Source of the DNA: Candidatus Coliplasma caballi
Lineage (GTDB): Bacteria; Bacillota; Clostridia; Oscillospirales; CAG-382
Length of the DNA stretch: 16,345 nucleotides
Direction of reading: 5' to 3'
NCBI GenBank assembly: GCA_018065365.1
Contig: JAGHTH010000132.1
Coordinates: 1 to 16,345 of the forward strand
How positions within the stretch are numbered: position 1 is the first letter of the stretch; every line of letters begins with the position of its first letter. Below the pieces are notes generated by a model that saw only the letters and a program-made list of their open reading frames with translations, was not told the DNA's origin and did not search any database. Below are positions 6,523-14,085 of this stretch, one piece after another. A program made the translations under genes and the position numbers.

Positions 6523-6921
6523 TTACACGCGTCTTCTCTTGGGCGGTCTGCAACCGTTGTGAGGAATCGGCGTTACGACTTTAATCATAGTAATTTCCAG
6601 ACCTGCGACCTGCAAAGCGCGGATCGCGGACTCTCTGCCCTGACCGGGGCCTTTTACGAAGACTTCAACGGTCTTCAGACCTTGATCGATAGCGGTTTTT
6701 GCAGCCGTTTCGGCAGCCATCTGTGCAGCGAAGGGAGTGGACTTTCTGGAACCTCTGTAACCGAGTTCACCGGCAGATGCCCACGAAATCGCGTTGCCCT
6801 GCGTATCGGTAATGGTCACGATGGTGTTATTGAAAGTGGACTGGATATGTGCCGCGCCACGTTCAATATTCTTCTTCTCACGACGCTTCTTCAGAGCGGT
6901 CTTTTTAGTGACTTTTGCCAT
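6523..6921 (-). CDS. rpsK: 30S ribosomal protein S11
   Basis: A 132-residue S11, a platform protein of the small subunit near the E site and the mRNA exit. The conserved AHIQSTFNNTIVTITD (24-39) and GPGQGRESAIRAL (91-103) blocks are present, as is the basic C-terminal tail ending PPKRRRV. Its length is typical for the family (about 129-133). The N-terminus is Lys/Arg-rich. GGAGG lies 11 bases before the ATG. The gene sits 18 bases after rpsM in the standard S13-S11-S4-alpha-L17 order. Confidence 0.98.
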   Translation of the reverse strand: MAKVTKKTALKKRREKKNIERGAAHIQSTFNNTIVTITDTQGNAISWASAGELGYRGSRKSTPFAAQMAAETAAKTAIDQGLKTVEVFVKGPGQGRESAIRALQVAGLEITMIKVVTPIPHNGCRPPKRRRV

Positions 6922-6939
6922 GTTTGTCTTACCCTCCTT

Positions 6940-7308
6940 TTACTTCTTCTTGTTTGCGATGGTCTTGACCGGGCCCTTGCGAGTTCTCGCATTGGTCTTG
7001 GTGCGCTGACCTCTGACGGGAAGACCTTTTCTGTGTCTCTGTCCGCGGTAGCAGTCAATTTCAACCATTCTCTTAATGTTCAAGCCGACTTCTCTGCGAA
7101 GGTCGCCTTCCACCGAGTAGTTGTTTTCGATGCAGTCACGGAGTTTTGCAATATCGGATTCCGTCAGATCTTTGACGCGGGTATCGGGATTGATGCCCGT
7201 CTGTTTCAGAATCTCGTTGGAGCGGCTTCTGCCAATACCGTAAATATAGCACAAACCGATCTCAACGCGCTTTGCGTTCGGAATATCAACGCCTGAAATA
7301 CGTGCCAT
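6940..7308 (-). CDS. rpsM: 30S ribosomal protein S13
   Basis: A 122-residue S13, a head protein that contacts the P-site tRNA and bridges to the large subunit through L5. It starts MARISGVDIPN and carries the helix-two-turn-helix segment IGRSRSNEIL (25-34) and the signature CYRGQRHRKGLPVRGQRTKTNARTRKGP block near the C-terminus, followed by a basic tail ending in KKK that reaches toward tRNA. Length is normal. A GAGGTG/AGGAGA purine tract precedes the ATG. It lies 16 bases after rpmJ. Confidence 0.98.
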   Translation of the reverse strand: MARISGVDIPNAKRVEIGLCYIYGIGRSRSNEILKQTGINPDTRVKDLTESDIAKLRDCIENNYSVEGDLRREVGLNIKRMVEIDCYRGQRHRKGLPVRGQRTKTNARTRKGPVKTIANKKK

Positions 7309-7324
7309 TGTTACACCTCTCTCC

Positions 7325-7438
7325 TTAACCTTGTTTCTGTTTATGCTTGGGGTTTTCGCAGATCACCATGACTTTGCCTTTTCTCTTGATGATCTTGCAC
7401 TTCTCGCAGATTTTCTTTACGGAAGGTTTTACTTTCAT
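7325..7438 (-). CDS. rpmJ: 50S ribosomal protein L36 (zinc-binding form)
   Basis: A 37-residue protein starting MKVKPSVKKIC. It has the zinc ribbon C11-x2-C14-x12-C27-x4-H32 typical of the C+ form of L36, the smallest large-subunit protein, which binds domain V of 23S rRNA. GGAGG lies 8 bases before the ATG at 7438, and the TAA is at 7327-7325. It stands between infA and rpsM as in most Bacillota. Its length and sequence are canonical despite its small size. Confidence 0.97.
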   Translation of the reverse strand: MKVKPSVKKICEKCKIIKRKGKVMVICENPKHKQKQG

Positions 7439-7470
7439 GATGTTTACCTCCATTCAAGTGTGGTTGCAGA

Positions 7471-7689
7471 TCACTTCGATCTGAATGTGATTCTGCCCTG
7501 TGTCAGATCATATACCGAAACTTCCACGGTAACTTTGTCGCCCGGAATGATTCGGATATAATTCATACGCATTTTGCCGGAAATGTGCGCCGTGATGATG
7601 TGTCCGTTCGTCAGCTTCACTTTGAATACCGTGTTCGGCAGAACCTCGACGACTACACCTTCACACTCTATCACATTGTCTTTTGCCAA
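7471..7689 (-). CDS. infA: Translation initiation factor IF-1 (TTG start)
   Basis: A 72-residue S1/OB-fold protein that fits IF-1 in full length: MAKDNVIECEGVVVEVLPN at the start, the LTNGHIITAHISGKMRMNYIRI core and the ending TQGRITFRSK. IF-1 binds the 30S A site and promotes IF-2 and IF-3 action in initiation. The start codon is TTG (7689-7687), not ATG. It is fixed by a perfect AGGAGG 8 bases upstream and by the canonical residue after it. There is no ATG closer to the expected N-terminus. The gene lies 70 bases after map, the largest gap inside the operon, and 32 bases before rpmJ. Confidence 0.97.
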   Translation of the reverse strand: MAKDNVIECEGVVVEVLPNTVFKVKLTNGHIITAHISGKMRMNYIRIIPGDKVTVEVSVYDLTQGRITFRSK

Positions 7690-7703
7690 AGGGAATTCCT
7701 CCT
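7687..7703 (-). promoter_or_regulatory. infA ribosome binding site with TTG start
   Basis: On the minus strand AGGAGG is followed by the 8-base spacer AATTCCCT and then TTG. The strong, well-spaced site identifies TTG as the initiation codon, since no in-frame ATG lies nearby. Confidence 0.75.
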
Positions 7704-7759
7704 TACAAATCTGTTCGTCTCCGCCCTGCGCCGACGCTTGCTATGCCTTCCCTGCCCGA

Positions 7760-8512
7760 TCAATCCGGATCGGTTAAGATCAGCACACCGTTGTCTGTCA
7801 GCGCGACGGTGTTCTCATAATGGGATGAAAGTCGCAGATCGTTTGTAACGACCGTCCAATCATTCTTCAACGTGTGAACTTCTTTTGTGCCCGCGTTGAT
7901 CATGGGCTCAATGGCGATCGTCATGCCGGAGCACAACCGCACGCCGCGGCCCGCATTACCGTAATTCGGGACTTCGGGATCTTCGTGCAGCTTTTGCCCG
8001 ACACCGTGTCCGACGTATTCCCGCACCACCGAGTAGCCGTAAGACTCCACGTAGGTCTGGATCGCGTTCCCGATGTCGCCCAGCCGCGCGCCTTCGCGTT
8101 CGGCTGCCTCGATCCCTTTGAAAAAGCTCTGCTTCGTCACTTCGATCAGTTGACGTGCATCTTCACTGATCTCGCCCACTGCGAACGTCGCGGCGCAATC
8201 TCCGTGGTATCCTTTATAAAAGGCGCCGACGTCGATCTTGACGATGTCTCCGTTCTTCAGCACGCGGTCGGAAGGGATCCCGTGGATGACTTCCTCGTTA
8301 ACGCTGATACACGCGGAGGCGGGAAAACCGTACAGGTGCAGGAAAGAAGGTTTTGCGCCGAGCGACGTGATGGTCTTTTTGATGACCGCGTCGATGTGCG
8401 CCGTCGTAACGCCCTCTTTGCATTCCGCACCGCCCGTCGCTCTCGCAATGGCGGCGATCCTGCCGGCTTCACGCATCAGTTTGATTTCTTCGTTGGATTT
8501 CAGAACGATCAT
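7760..8512 (-). CDS. map: Methionine aminopeptidase, type I
   Basis: A 250-residue type I enzyme that removes the N-terminal Met from nascent proteins with small second residues. All five metal ligands are visible: D94 (KIDVG), D105 (HGDCAATF), H169 (GHGVG), E202 (AIEPM) and E233 (YENTV). The substrate-site His77 (HGIP) is also present. There is no N-terminal zinc or SH3 extension, so it is the short bacterial form. Its ATG overlaps the adk TGA by 4 bases (ATGA), which suggests translational coupling. It is followed by a 70-base gap to infA. The small KOW-domain protein gene found at this point in many Clostridia is absent. Confidence 0.97.
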   Translation of the reverse strand: MIVLKSNEEIKLMREAGRIAAIARATGGAECKEGVTTAHIDAVIKKTITSLGAKPSFLHLYGFPASACISVNEEVIHGIPSDRVLKNGDIVKIDVGAFYKGYHGDCAATFAVGEISEDARQLIEVTKQSFFKGIEAAEREGARLGDIGNAIQTYVESYGYSVVREYVGHGVGQKLHEDPEVPNYGNAGRGVRLCSGMTIAIEPMINAGTKEVHTLKNDWTVVTNDLRLSSHYENTVALTDNGVLILTDPD

Positions 8513-9141
8513 AATCCAAGCGCTTCCTTTACCAACTTGGTCGTGGCTTCGATCGTGTCTTTGCCGACGACGGTTTTCAGGACTTGCTTGTTTTGGTAGT
8601 ATTCCTTCAGCGGCTCCGTCTGTTCGTGATACACGTGCAGACGATTCTGTACCGTTTCGGGCTTATCGTCCGAACGCTGCGTCAGTTCCGCACCGCAGGC
8701 ATCGCAATGAACGCCGTCTTTGGTGGGATTGTACACAACGTGATAAGTTGCTCCGCAGCCGGGGCAGGATCTTCTTCCGCTCATCCGTTCCACGATCGTT
8801 TCATCCGAAACTTCGAGGTTCAGAACGCAGTCGATTTTCACACCCAGCGCGTCCAGCGCTTCTGCCTGCGGAATGGTCCGGGGAAAGCCGTCCAGGATAA
8901 ATCCGTTCCGGCAATCTTCCTGACTCAAACGCTCTTTGACAATTCCGACCACCACTTCATCGGGAACAAGCCCGCCGCCGGCGATGATTGCCTCGGCTTG
9001 CTTGCCTAAGTCCGTGCCGTCTTTGATGGCGGCACGGATCATAGCACCTGTTGAAATCGTGGGAATGCCAAGCTGCTTGCAAATGATCTCCCCTTGCGTG
9101 CCTTTTCCGGCACCGGGAGGCCCGAACAAGATCAGATTCAT
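8509..9141 (-). CDS. adk: Adenylate kinase (zinc-lid form)
   Basis: A 210-residue enzyme interconverting ATP + AMP and 2 ADP. The P-loop GPPGAGKGTQ (8-17) opens the protein, and DGFPRT (84-89) belongs to the AMP-binding CORE. The LID carries C126-x2-C129 and C146-x2-C149, the four-Cys zinc site typical of Gram-positive long-form adenylate kinases. Three consecutive ATGs occur (9147, 9144, 9141). AGGAG ends 1, 4 and 7 bases before them respectively, so the third, giving MNLILFG, is preferred. The frame is open further upstream, but that part overlaps the end of secY and has no family similarity. It lies 19 bases after secY and overlaps map. Confidence 0.97.
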   Translation of the reverse strand: MNLILFGPPGAGKGTQGEIICKQLGIPTISTGAMIRAAIKDGTDLGKQAEAIIAGGGLVPDEVVVGIVKERLSQEDCRNGFILDGFPRTIPQAEALDALGVKIDCVLNLEVSDETIVERMSGRRSCPGCGATYHVVYNPTKDGVHCDACGAELTQRSDDKPETVQNRLHVYHEQTEPLKEYYQNKQVLKTVVGKDTIEATTKLVKEALGL

Positions 9142-9160
9142 CATCATTCTCCTATTCGGA

Positions 9161-10444
9161 TCATTCAAGGAATCCCTTGTAGTGACGCATAGTGGTTTCG
9201 CTTTCCACATCTCTTGCGGTTTCCAGCGCAACGTCAACCAGAATGATGACGGAAGTACCGCCGTAGATCAGCATGCTCAATGCGGTGGAACCGGTCCAGC
9301 TCATGAGGATCGGGAAGATCGACATGAACGCAAGGAACAGAGCGCCGATCAGCGTCGTGCGGTTGACAACCTTCTTGATGTAAGCCGCGGTAGGCAGACC
9401 CGGTCTGTAACCGAGGATCGTGCCGCCGTTCTTCTTCAGGTTGTTCGCCACTTCGACGGTGTTGAACGAGATCGCGGTGTAGAAATATGCGAACGCGATG
9501 ATCAGAATGAACATCAGGATCACGTACACCGGGCTGGAAGAAGAGAACCACTGTTTGACGAATGCTTCGAATTTTCCGCCGTTGAAGATCAGAGCCAGCG
9601 TTGCGGGCAGAGAAACGATGGAAGACGCGAAGATGACGGGCATAACGCCGCCCATCATGATTCTGATGGGAAGGAAGGTGTTTGCGCCGCCGTACATCTT
9701 ACGACCGACCTGGCGCTTTGCGTACTGAACGGCAAGGCGGCGTTCGGAATTCGAGAAGAAGACGACCAGCGTGATGATGGCAAGCTCCATAACGAGCGCG
9801 CCGAGGACACCTGCAAATTCGCCCCAGAAGTCCATCTTCAGAATTTCGATCATACGACCGAAAAGCTGCCGGATGCTGGAAATAATGTTTGCAAACAGGA
9901 TCAGAGAGATACCGTTGCCGATACCCTTTTCATCGATCCGTTCGCCGATCCACATCACCAAGCTTGCGCCGGCAGTGTGGCACGCGATGATCACGATCGC
10001 CTGGAACCAGCCCTTTTCGACCATACCCTGACTCTTCAGAGTCGCATAGTAGCCGTAAGAAGTAATGATTGCAAGCGCGACGGTAACGTAACGCGTGATT
10101 TTGGAGATTTTCGCTTCGCCCTCGGGACCGCTCTTTGCGAGACGTTCCAACGCGGGAATCGCGATCGTTAAAAGCTGAATAACGATGGATGCCGTAATGT
10201 ACGGGCTGACACCGAGTGCAAACAAGGTCGCGTTGGAGAACGCGTCGCCTGCCAGCATGCTGAAGTAACCGAACACGGAGCCCTGAACTGCTTCGCTCTG
10301 GAACATCGTGTTGACTGCTTCGTGGTCAATGAAAGGAACCAGAATGTTTGCACCGAGACGGTACACGACGATGACCAGGAGCGTGAACAGCATACGCTTT
10401 CTCAGCTCCGGCACCTTCCATGCATTTCCGAATACCTTAAACAT
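9161..10444 (-). CDS. secY: Protein translocase subunit SecY
   Basis: A 427-residue polytopic membrane protein, the channel-forming subunit of the SecYEG translocon. About ten hydrophobic segments can be seen, from about 17-37 through the last near 390-408. Conserved landmarks are YRLGANILVP (28-37) in the first segment, GIGNGIS (174-180), the PVIFASS stretch (269-275) and the cytosolic loop GYRPGLPTAAYI (345-356) that contacts SecA and the ribosome. The length is normal for Bacillota. Its ATG shares one base with the rplO stop (TAATG), with GAGGTGG a few bases upstream, so its translation is probably coupled to L15. Confidence 0.98.
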   Translation of the reverse strand: MFKVFGNAWKVPELRKRMLFTLLVIVVYRLGANILVPFIDHEAVNTMFQSEAVQGSVFGYFSMLAGDAFSNATLFALGVSPYITASIVIQLLTIAIPALERLAKSGPEGEAKISKITRYVTVALAIITSYGYYATLKSQGMVEKGWFQAIVIIACHTAGASLVMWIGERIDEKGIGNGISLILFANIISSIRQLFGRMIEILKMDFWGEFAGVLGALVMELAIITLVVFFSNSERRLAVQYAKRQVGRKMYGGANTFLPIRIMMGGVMPVIFASSIVSLPATLALIFNGGKFEAFVKQWFSSSSPVYVILMFILIIAFAYFYTAISFNTVEVANNLKKNGGTILGYRPGLPTAAYIKKVVNRTTLIGALFLAFMSIFPILMSWTGSTALSMLIYGGTSVIILVDVALETARDVESETTMRHYKGFLE

Positions 10445-10884
10445 TATACCACCTCAGTCTTTCCGCCTGCGGCTTCGATTTTTTCTTTAGCGGAAGACGA
10501 GAACTTGGCTGCTTTTACGGTAATTGCTTTGGTAATTTCGCCATTGCCAAGCACTTTCAGACCGTCGTAAGCATTTTTCAGCATACCCTCGGTGATCAGG
10601 GTTTCCAGATCAACGACAGCGCCGGCCTCGAACGCGTCAAGGTCAACCAAGTTGATGATCGCATAGTTGGTAGCAAAGTGGTTCTTGAAACCTCTCTTCG
10701 GGAGTTTTCTGTAGAGCGGAAGCTGACCGCCCTCGAACCCGGGTCTGACACCGCCGCCGGAGCGCGCGTTCTGACCCTTGTGGCCATGACCGCCGGTCTT
10801 GCCGTTACCGCTTCCGGGTCCTCTGCCCTTTCTGTAAGCGGCCTTCGTGGAACCGACTGCCGGAGAAAGCTCATGAAGCTTCAT
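10444..10884 (-). CDS. rplO: 50S ribosomal protein L15
   Basis: A 146-residue L15, which wraps into the large subunit near the peptidyl-transferase region and acts late in assembly. The N-terminal Gly/Arg-rich extension, GRGPGSGNGKTGGHGHKGQ with RSGGGVRPGFEGGQ, is diagnostic, and the KLPKRGF block follows. The C-terminal globular part ends in GGKTEVV. The ATG at 10884 gives the canonical MKLHELSP and has AGGAGG 8 bases upstream. The frame is open 36 codons further up but runs through the end of rpmD. It lies 34 bases after rpmD and overlaps secY by one base. Confidence 0.98.
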   Translation of the reverse strand: MKLHELSPAVGSTKAAYRKGRGPGSGNGKTGGHGHKGQNARSGGGVRPGFEGGQLPLYRKLPKRGFKNHFATNYAIINLVDLDAFEAGAVVDLETLITEGMLKNAYDGLKVLGNGEITKAITVKAAKFSSSAKEKIEAAGGKTEVV

Positions 10885-10918
10885 AGTATATTCCTCCTTC
10901 TTGTATTCTCTCGACTCG

Positions 10919-11098
10919 TTATTCCGCGTCTTCGACTTTGACGAGGTGGGAAATAACGGCGATCTTGCCCTCGACCACGGCATTCTTTTCAACGATCTTG
11001 GAATCGCCGATCTTGGAAAGATTCAAGGATGCACAGGTGAGCTGCTGATTCTTCTTACGACCGATCAGACTCTTGGTCAAAGTAATTTTCACTTTCAT
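10919..11098 (-). CDS. rpmD: 50S ribosomal protein L30
   Basis: A 59-residue protein with the L30 pattern: MKVKITLTKSLIGRKKNQ, the LNLSKIGD segment (26-32) and the C-terminal strand with HLVKVED. L30 is a small globular large-subunit protein contacting 23S rRNA domain II. Its length matches the short bacterial form (about 58-60). GGAGG lies 8 bases before the ATG. It stands 14 bases after rpsE and 34 bases before rplO, the normal S5-L30-L15 order. Confidence 0.96.
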   Translation of the reverse strand: MKVKITLTKSLIGRKKNQQLTCASLNLSKIGDSKIVEKNAVVEGKIAVISHLVKVEDAE

Positions 11099-11112
11099 TG
11101 TCTGATCCTCCT

Positions 11113-11607
11113 TCAGCGAACTGCGCTGACGTCGATGCCGCGCATTGCAGCTACCTGGTCAACGGTACGGAGTTCCTTCAAGGCCTCGAAGGTTGCTTTC
11201 ACAACGTTTGCGGGGTTGTTGGAGCGGAGCGACTTGCCGCGGATATCGCGGATGCCTGCCATTTCAAGAACGGCACGCATTTTGCCGCCTGCGATGATAC
11301 CGGTACCGGGAGCAGCCGGCTTCAGCAGAACCTTGCCTGCGCCGAACTCGCCGATGATCTCGTGAGGGATCGTGGTGCCGACCAGCGGAACTTCGATGAT
11401 GTTCTTCTTTGCGGCTTCCATTGCCTTACGGATCGCGTCCGGAACCTCGGCTGCCTTACCGATGCCGTAGCCCACCAGACCTTCGCCGTTGCCGACGACG
11501 ACCAGAGCGGAGAAACGACGGATACGACCGCCTTTTACGGTTTTGGATACGCTCTTGGTATCAATGAGGTTTTCTTTGAATTCGATGTTCGAATAATCTT
11601 TTTTCAT
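11113..11607 (-). CDS. rpsE: 30S ribosomal protein S5
   Basis: A 164-residue S5. The N-terminal double-stranded RNA-binding-like domain contains VVVGNGEGLVGYGIGKA (36-52), and the C-terminal domain contains the APGTGIIAGGKMRAVLEMAGI stretch and the SLRSNNPANVV region. S5 lines the mRNA entry channel with S3 and S4 and affects decoding fidelity. The N-terminal extension is short, as usual in Bacillota. GGAGG lies 8 bases before the ATG. It is 13 bases after rplR. Confidence 0.98.
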   Translation of the reverse strand: MKKDYSNIEFKENLIDTKSVSKTVKGGRIRRFSALVVVGNGEGLVGYGIGKAAEVPDAIRKAMEAAKKNIIEVPLVGTTIPHEIIGEFGAGKVLLKPAAPGTGIIAGGKMRAVLEMAGIRDIRGKSLRSNNPANVVKATFEALKELRTVDQVAAMRGIDVSAVR

Positions 11608-11620
11608 TTCGGTACCCTCC

Positions 11621-11980
11621 TCAGAACTTCAGACCGGCTTCGCGCGCGGCCTCTGCGAGTGCCTTCACGCGGCCATGATAGAGGTTACCGCCACGATCGA
11701 AGACCACTTCCGTGATGTTCTTCTCGAGCGCTCTCTTAGCAGCCAACTCGCCGACCTTTTTCGCGGACTCGATGTTGCCGCCCTCTTTGCCGAATTCCTT
11801 TTCGGTGGAAGAAGCAGCTACGAGCGTATTGCCGACGGTATCGTCGATGATCTGAACGTAGATGTTGTCGTTAGAGCGATAAACGCAGAAACGGGGTCTT
11901 GCGGAAGTGCCGAAAATCTTGGCTCTGACTCTCTTATGTCTGTGGAGTCTTTTTTCGTTGCTGTCTGCACGAGTAATCAT
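11621..11980 (-). CDS. rplR: 50S ribosomal protein L18
   Basis: A 119-residue L18, one of the 5S rRNA-binding proteins with L5. It has the basic N-terminal segment KRLHRHKRVRAKIFGT (10-25), the RPRFCVYRSNDNIYVQIIDD core and the C-terminal end VKALAEAAREAGLKF that closes the family. The length is typical. A purine-rich AGGAGAGG tract precedes the ATG. It sits between rplF (21 bases) and rpsE (13 bases) in the spc order. Confidence 0.98.
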   Translation of the reverse strand: MITRADSNEKRLHRHKRVRAKIFGTSARPRFCVYRSNDNIYVQIIDDTVGNTLVAASSTEKEFGKEGGNIESAKKVGELAAKRALEKNITEVVFDRGGNLYHGRVKALAEAAREAGLKF

Positions 11981-12001
11981 GTTATCTTCCTCTCCTTCCC
12001 G

Positions 12002-12550
12002 TTACTTGCCGGCCTTACCGGACTTGCTTCTGACGAACTCGCCTTCGTATCTCACGCCCTTGCCGTGATAGGGTTCAGGCGGACGCTTGCCGCGGACGAC
12101 GGCTGCGATCTGACCGACCTGCTGCTTGTTCGCGCCGGTGATCGTGATCTTCAGACCGTTGGAATCCGCAGGGATCGCGAAAGTGATTCCCGCAGGAGCT
12201 GCAACCAGGACGTCGTGCGAATAACCGAGGTGCATCAGAAGGTCTTTGCCCTTCATTTCGCAACGGTAACCGACACCGATGACTTCCAGGTTCTTGGTAT
12301 AGCCCTCGGTAACACCGACGACCATGTTGTAAATCAGGGTTCTGGAGAGTCCGTGCAGGGATCTCATTTCCTTCTCATCGTTGGGACGGGTAACATTGAC
12401 TTCCGCACCCTCGACTTTCACGGAAATACCTGCGTGGATCTTCTCGGAAAGAGTGCCTTTGGGTCCCTTGACGGTAACGACGTTCGCGTCATCGACGGTA
12501 ACGGTTACGCCTGCGGGGATCGCAATCGGCTTTCTGCCAATTCTGGACAT
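12002..12550 (-). CDS. rplF: 50S ribosomal protein L6
   Basis: A 182-residue L6 built from two related alpha/beta domains. It starts MSRIGRKPIAIPAGV and ends with the diagnostic PEPYHGKGVRYEGEFVRSK region, which binds near the sarcin-ricin loop and the factor-binding site. The ATG at 12550 is chosen because GGAGG lies 9 bases upstream and the sequence after it is canonical. The frame is open 7 codons further into the end of rpsH. The gap to rpsH is 14 bases. Confidence 0.98.
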   Translation of the reverse strand: MSRIGRKPIAIPAGVTVTVDDANVVTVKGPKGTLSEKIHAGISVKVEGAEVNVTRPNDEKEMRSLHGLSRTLIYNMVVGVTEGYTKNLEVIGVGYRCEMKGKDLLMHLGYSHDVLVAAPAGITFAIPADSNGLKITITGANKQQVGQIAAVVRGKRPPEPYHGKGVRYEGEFVRSKSGKAGK

Positions 12551-12564
12551 TTTTGTAATCCTCC

Positions 12565-12963
12565 TTACCAAACGAAGGCGAGGATTTCACCGCCAACGTT
12601 TTCTTTGCGGGCGGTCTTGTCGGTCATAATGCCACGGGACGTGGATACGATCGCGATGCCGAGGCCGTTTCTGACCTTCGGAATGTCCTGACTTGCCGCA
12701 TAAATCCTCAAACCGGGTTTGGAAACACGTTTCAGACCCGAAATGATCTTCTGCTTGCCGGCGCCGTACTTCAGCGTGATCGTCATGATCCCCTGTTTGC
12801 CGTCGTCGGTTACTTTGTAATCTTTGATGTAGCCCTCGTCAAGAAGAATCTGAGCGATGGCTTTTTTCAAATTAGAAGCAGGAACGTCAACAGTTTCGTG
12901 CTTTGCATCGTTTGCATTACGAATTCTGGTGAGCAGGTCTGCCACAACGTCTGTCATCTGCAT
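12565..12963 (-). CDS. rpsH: 30S ribosomal protein S8
   Basis: A 132-residue S8, a primary binder of 16S rRNA helix 21 and, in E. coli, the repressor of the spc operon. TDVVADLLTRIRNA (4-17) and the C-terminal signature STSRGIMTDKTARKENVGGEILAFVW are clear. Two Met codons are near the start (MQM). The first is favoured because AGGAGG lies 8 bases before it. The gene lies 17 bases after rpsZ. I did not find an obvious S8-operator-like structure in the short gaps. Confidence 0.98.
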   Translation of the reverse strand: MQMTDVVADLLTRIRNANDAKHETVDVPASNLKKAIAQILLDEGYIKDYKVTDDGKQGIMTITLKYGAGKQKIISGLKRVSKPGLRIYAASQDIPKVRNGLGIAIVSTSRGIMTDKTARKENVGGEILAFVW

Positions 12964-12980
12964 AACTTATTCCTCCTTGA

Positions 12981-13166
12981 TTACCAGCTTGCTTTCTTTA
13001 CGCCCGGGATCTCGCCTTTGTACGCGAGTTCGCGGAAGCAAATACGGCAGATACCATATTTTCTCAGATATGCGTGCGGACGGCCGCAGATCTTGCATCT
13101 GGTGTACGCACGGGTGGAAAACTTCGGTGTTTTCTGTTGTTTCAGGATCATTGCTTTCTTTGCCAT
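12981..13166 (-). CDS. rpsZ: 30S ribosomal protein S14 type Z
   Basis: A 61-residue zinc-binding S14, half the length of the zinc-free type. C24-x2-C27 and C40-x2-C43 form the zinc site, and the protein ends in the typical IPGVKKASW. S14 sits in the 30S head and is added late in assembly. In Bacillota this short type is the main form in the spc operon, and a zinc-independent paralogue may exist elsewhere in the genome. AGGAGG lies 9 bases before the ATG. It sits between rplE and rpsH with gaps of 14 and 17 bases. Confidence 0.98.
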   Translation of the reverse strand: MAKKAMILKQQKTPKFSTRAYTRCKICGRPHAYLRKYGICRICFRELAYKGEIPGVKKASW

Positions 13167-13180
13167 CTCTGTTTTCCTCC

Positions 13181-13723
13181 TTACTGTTTAGCGAACGGTG
13201 CGCCGAGCAGAGTCAGCAGTTCTTTTGCTTCCTCATCGGTGTTTGCCGTCGTAACGAATACGATATCCATACCTCTGACCTTGTCCACCTTGTCGTACTC
13301 GATTTCGGGGAAGATCAGCTGTTCTTTCAGACCTACGCTGTAGTTGCCTCTGCCGTCGAACGCGTTGGGGTTGATACCCTTGAAGTCGCGGACGCGGGGC
13401 AGCGCCAGGTTGAAGAACTTGTCAACGAATTCCCACATATTCTCAGCGCGGAGAGTAACCTTCACGCCGATCTTCTGGCCTGCTCTGATCTTGAAGTTCG
13501 AGACGGACTTCTTCGCAGTGGTGGGAACCGCTTTCTGACCGGTAATCGCGGTCAGGTCAGCGATGATCGCATCGATCGCCTTGGGATTTTCTTTTGCTTC
13601 GCCTGCGCCGACGTTGATCACGACCTTATTCAGCTTCGGGATCTGCATCGGGCTCGAGTAGTTGAACTTTGCCATGAGGGCAGGTGCAACGTCGCTCTTG
13701 TAAAAATCATTCAATCTAGACAT
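13181..13723 (-). CDS. rplE: 50S ribosomal protein L5
   Basis: A 180-residue L5, which binds 5S rRNA and forms the central-protuberance bridge to S13. The signature IPKLNKVVINVGAGEAKENPK (28-48) and the GQKAVPTTAKKSVSNFKIR region are present. The GINPNAFDGRGNYSVGLKEQLIFPEIEYDKVDKVRGMDIVFVTTA block near the C-terminus is diagnostic. Length is standard (about 179). GGAGG lies 7 bases before the ATG. It is 16 bases after rplX. Confidence 0.98.
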   Translation of the reverse strand: MSRLNDFYKSDVAPALMAKFNYSSPMQIPKLNKVVINVGAGEAKENPKAIDAIIADLTAITGQKAVPTTAKKSVSNFKIRAGQKIGVKVTLRAENMWEFVDKFFNLALPRVRDFKGINPNAFDGRGNYSVGLKEQLIFPEIEYDKVDKVRGMDIVFVTTANTDEEAKELLTLLGAPFAKQ

Positions 13724-13739
13724 CGTTTTCCCTCCTCAC

Positions 13740-14069
13740 TCAAAGTTCTTCGCCGCATTTGACGCAAGCTCTGATTTTTTCGCCGTTCTCCGTAACCTTC
13801 ACGTGCGTACGACGACCTGCGCCGCATTTCGAGCAGTACAGCATCACTTTGGAAGCGTAAATCGCACCCTCGGTCTTGATGATGCCGCCCGCTTCGCCTT
13901 GCTTACGGGGTTTGACATGCTTGGAAACGATCTGAACGCCCTCGACCATGACCTTGCCTTCCTTCGGGGAAACGCCGATCACTTTGCCGATCGCGGGTTC
14001 TTTGCCGTTCGCATATTCGCCGGAGATCACGATAACGGTATCGCCGGTCTTAATGTGCATTTTACTCAT
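13740..14069 (-). CDS. rplX: 50S ribosomal protein L24 (zinc-ribbon form)
   Basis: A 109-residue L24 with an N-terminal KOW motif (about 6-35, KTGDTVIVISGEYANGK) that binds 23S rRNA early in assembly. The C-terminus has C79-x2-C82 and C102-x2-C105, a four-Cys pattern seen in part of the family. The ATG at 14069 has GGAGG 8 bases upstream and yields MSKMHIKTGD. The frame is open 12 codons further, inside the end of rplN, and is not L24-like. The gap to rplN is 16 bases. Confidence 0.97.
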   Translation of the reverse strand: MSKMHIKTGDTVIVISGEYANGKEPAIGKVIGVSPKEGKVMVEGVQIVSKHVKPRKQGEAGGIIKTEGAIYASKVMLYCSKCGAGRRTHVKVTENGEKIRACVKCGEEL

Positions 14070-14085
14070 TGTACGTTCCTCCCCA

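Noticed and set aside
6500..6553. Longer N-terminus for S4 (and similarly for L15, L6, L24, adenylate kinase and the SGNH protein).
   Set aside because: In each case the extra residues are not family-like, and a good ribosome binding site sits before the shorter, canonical start.
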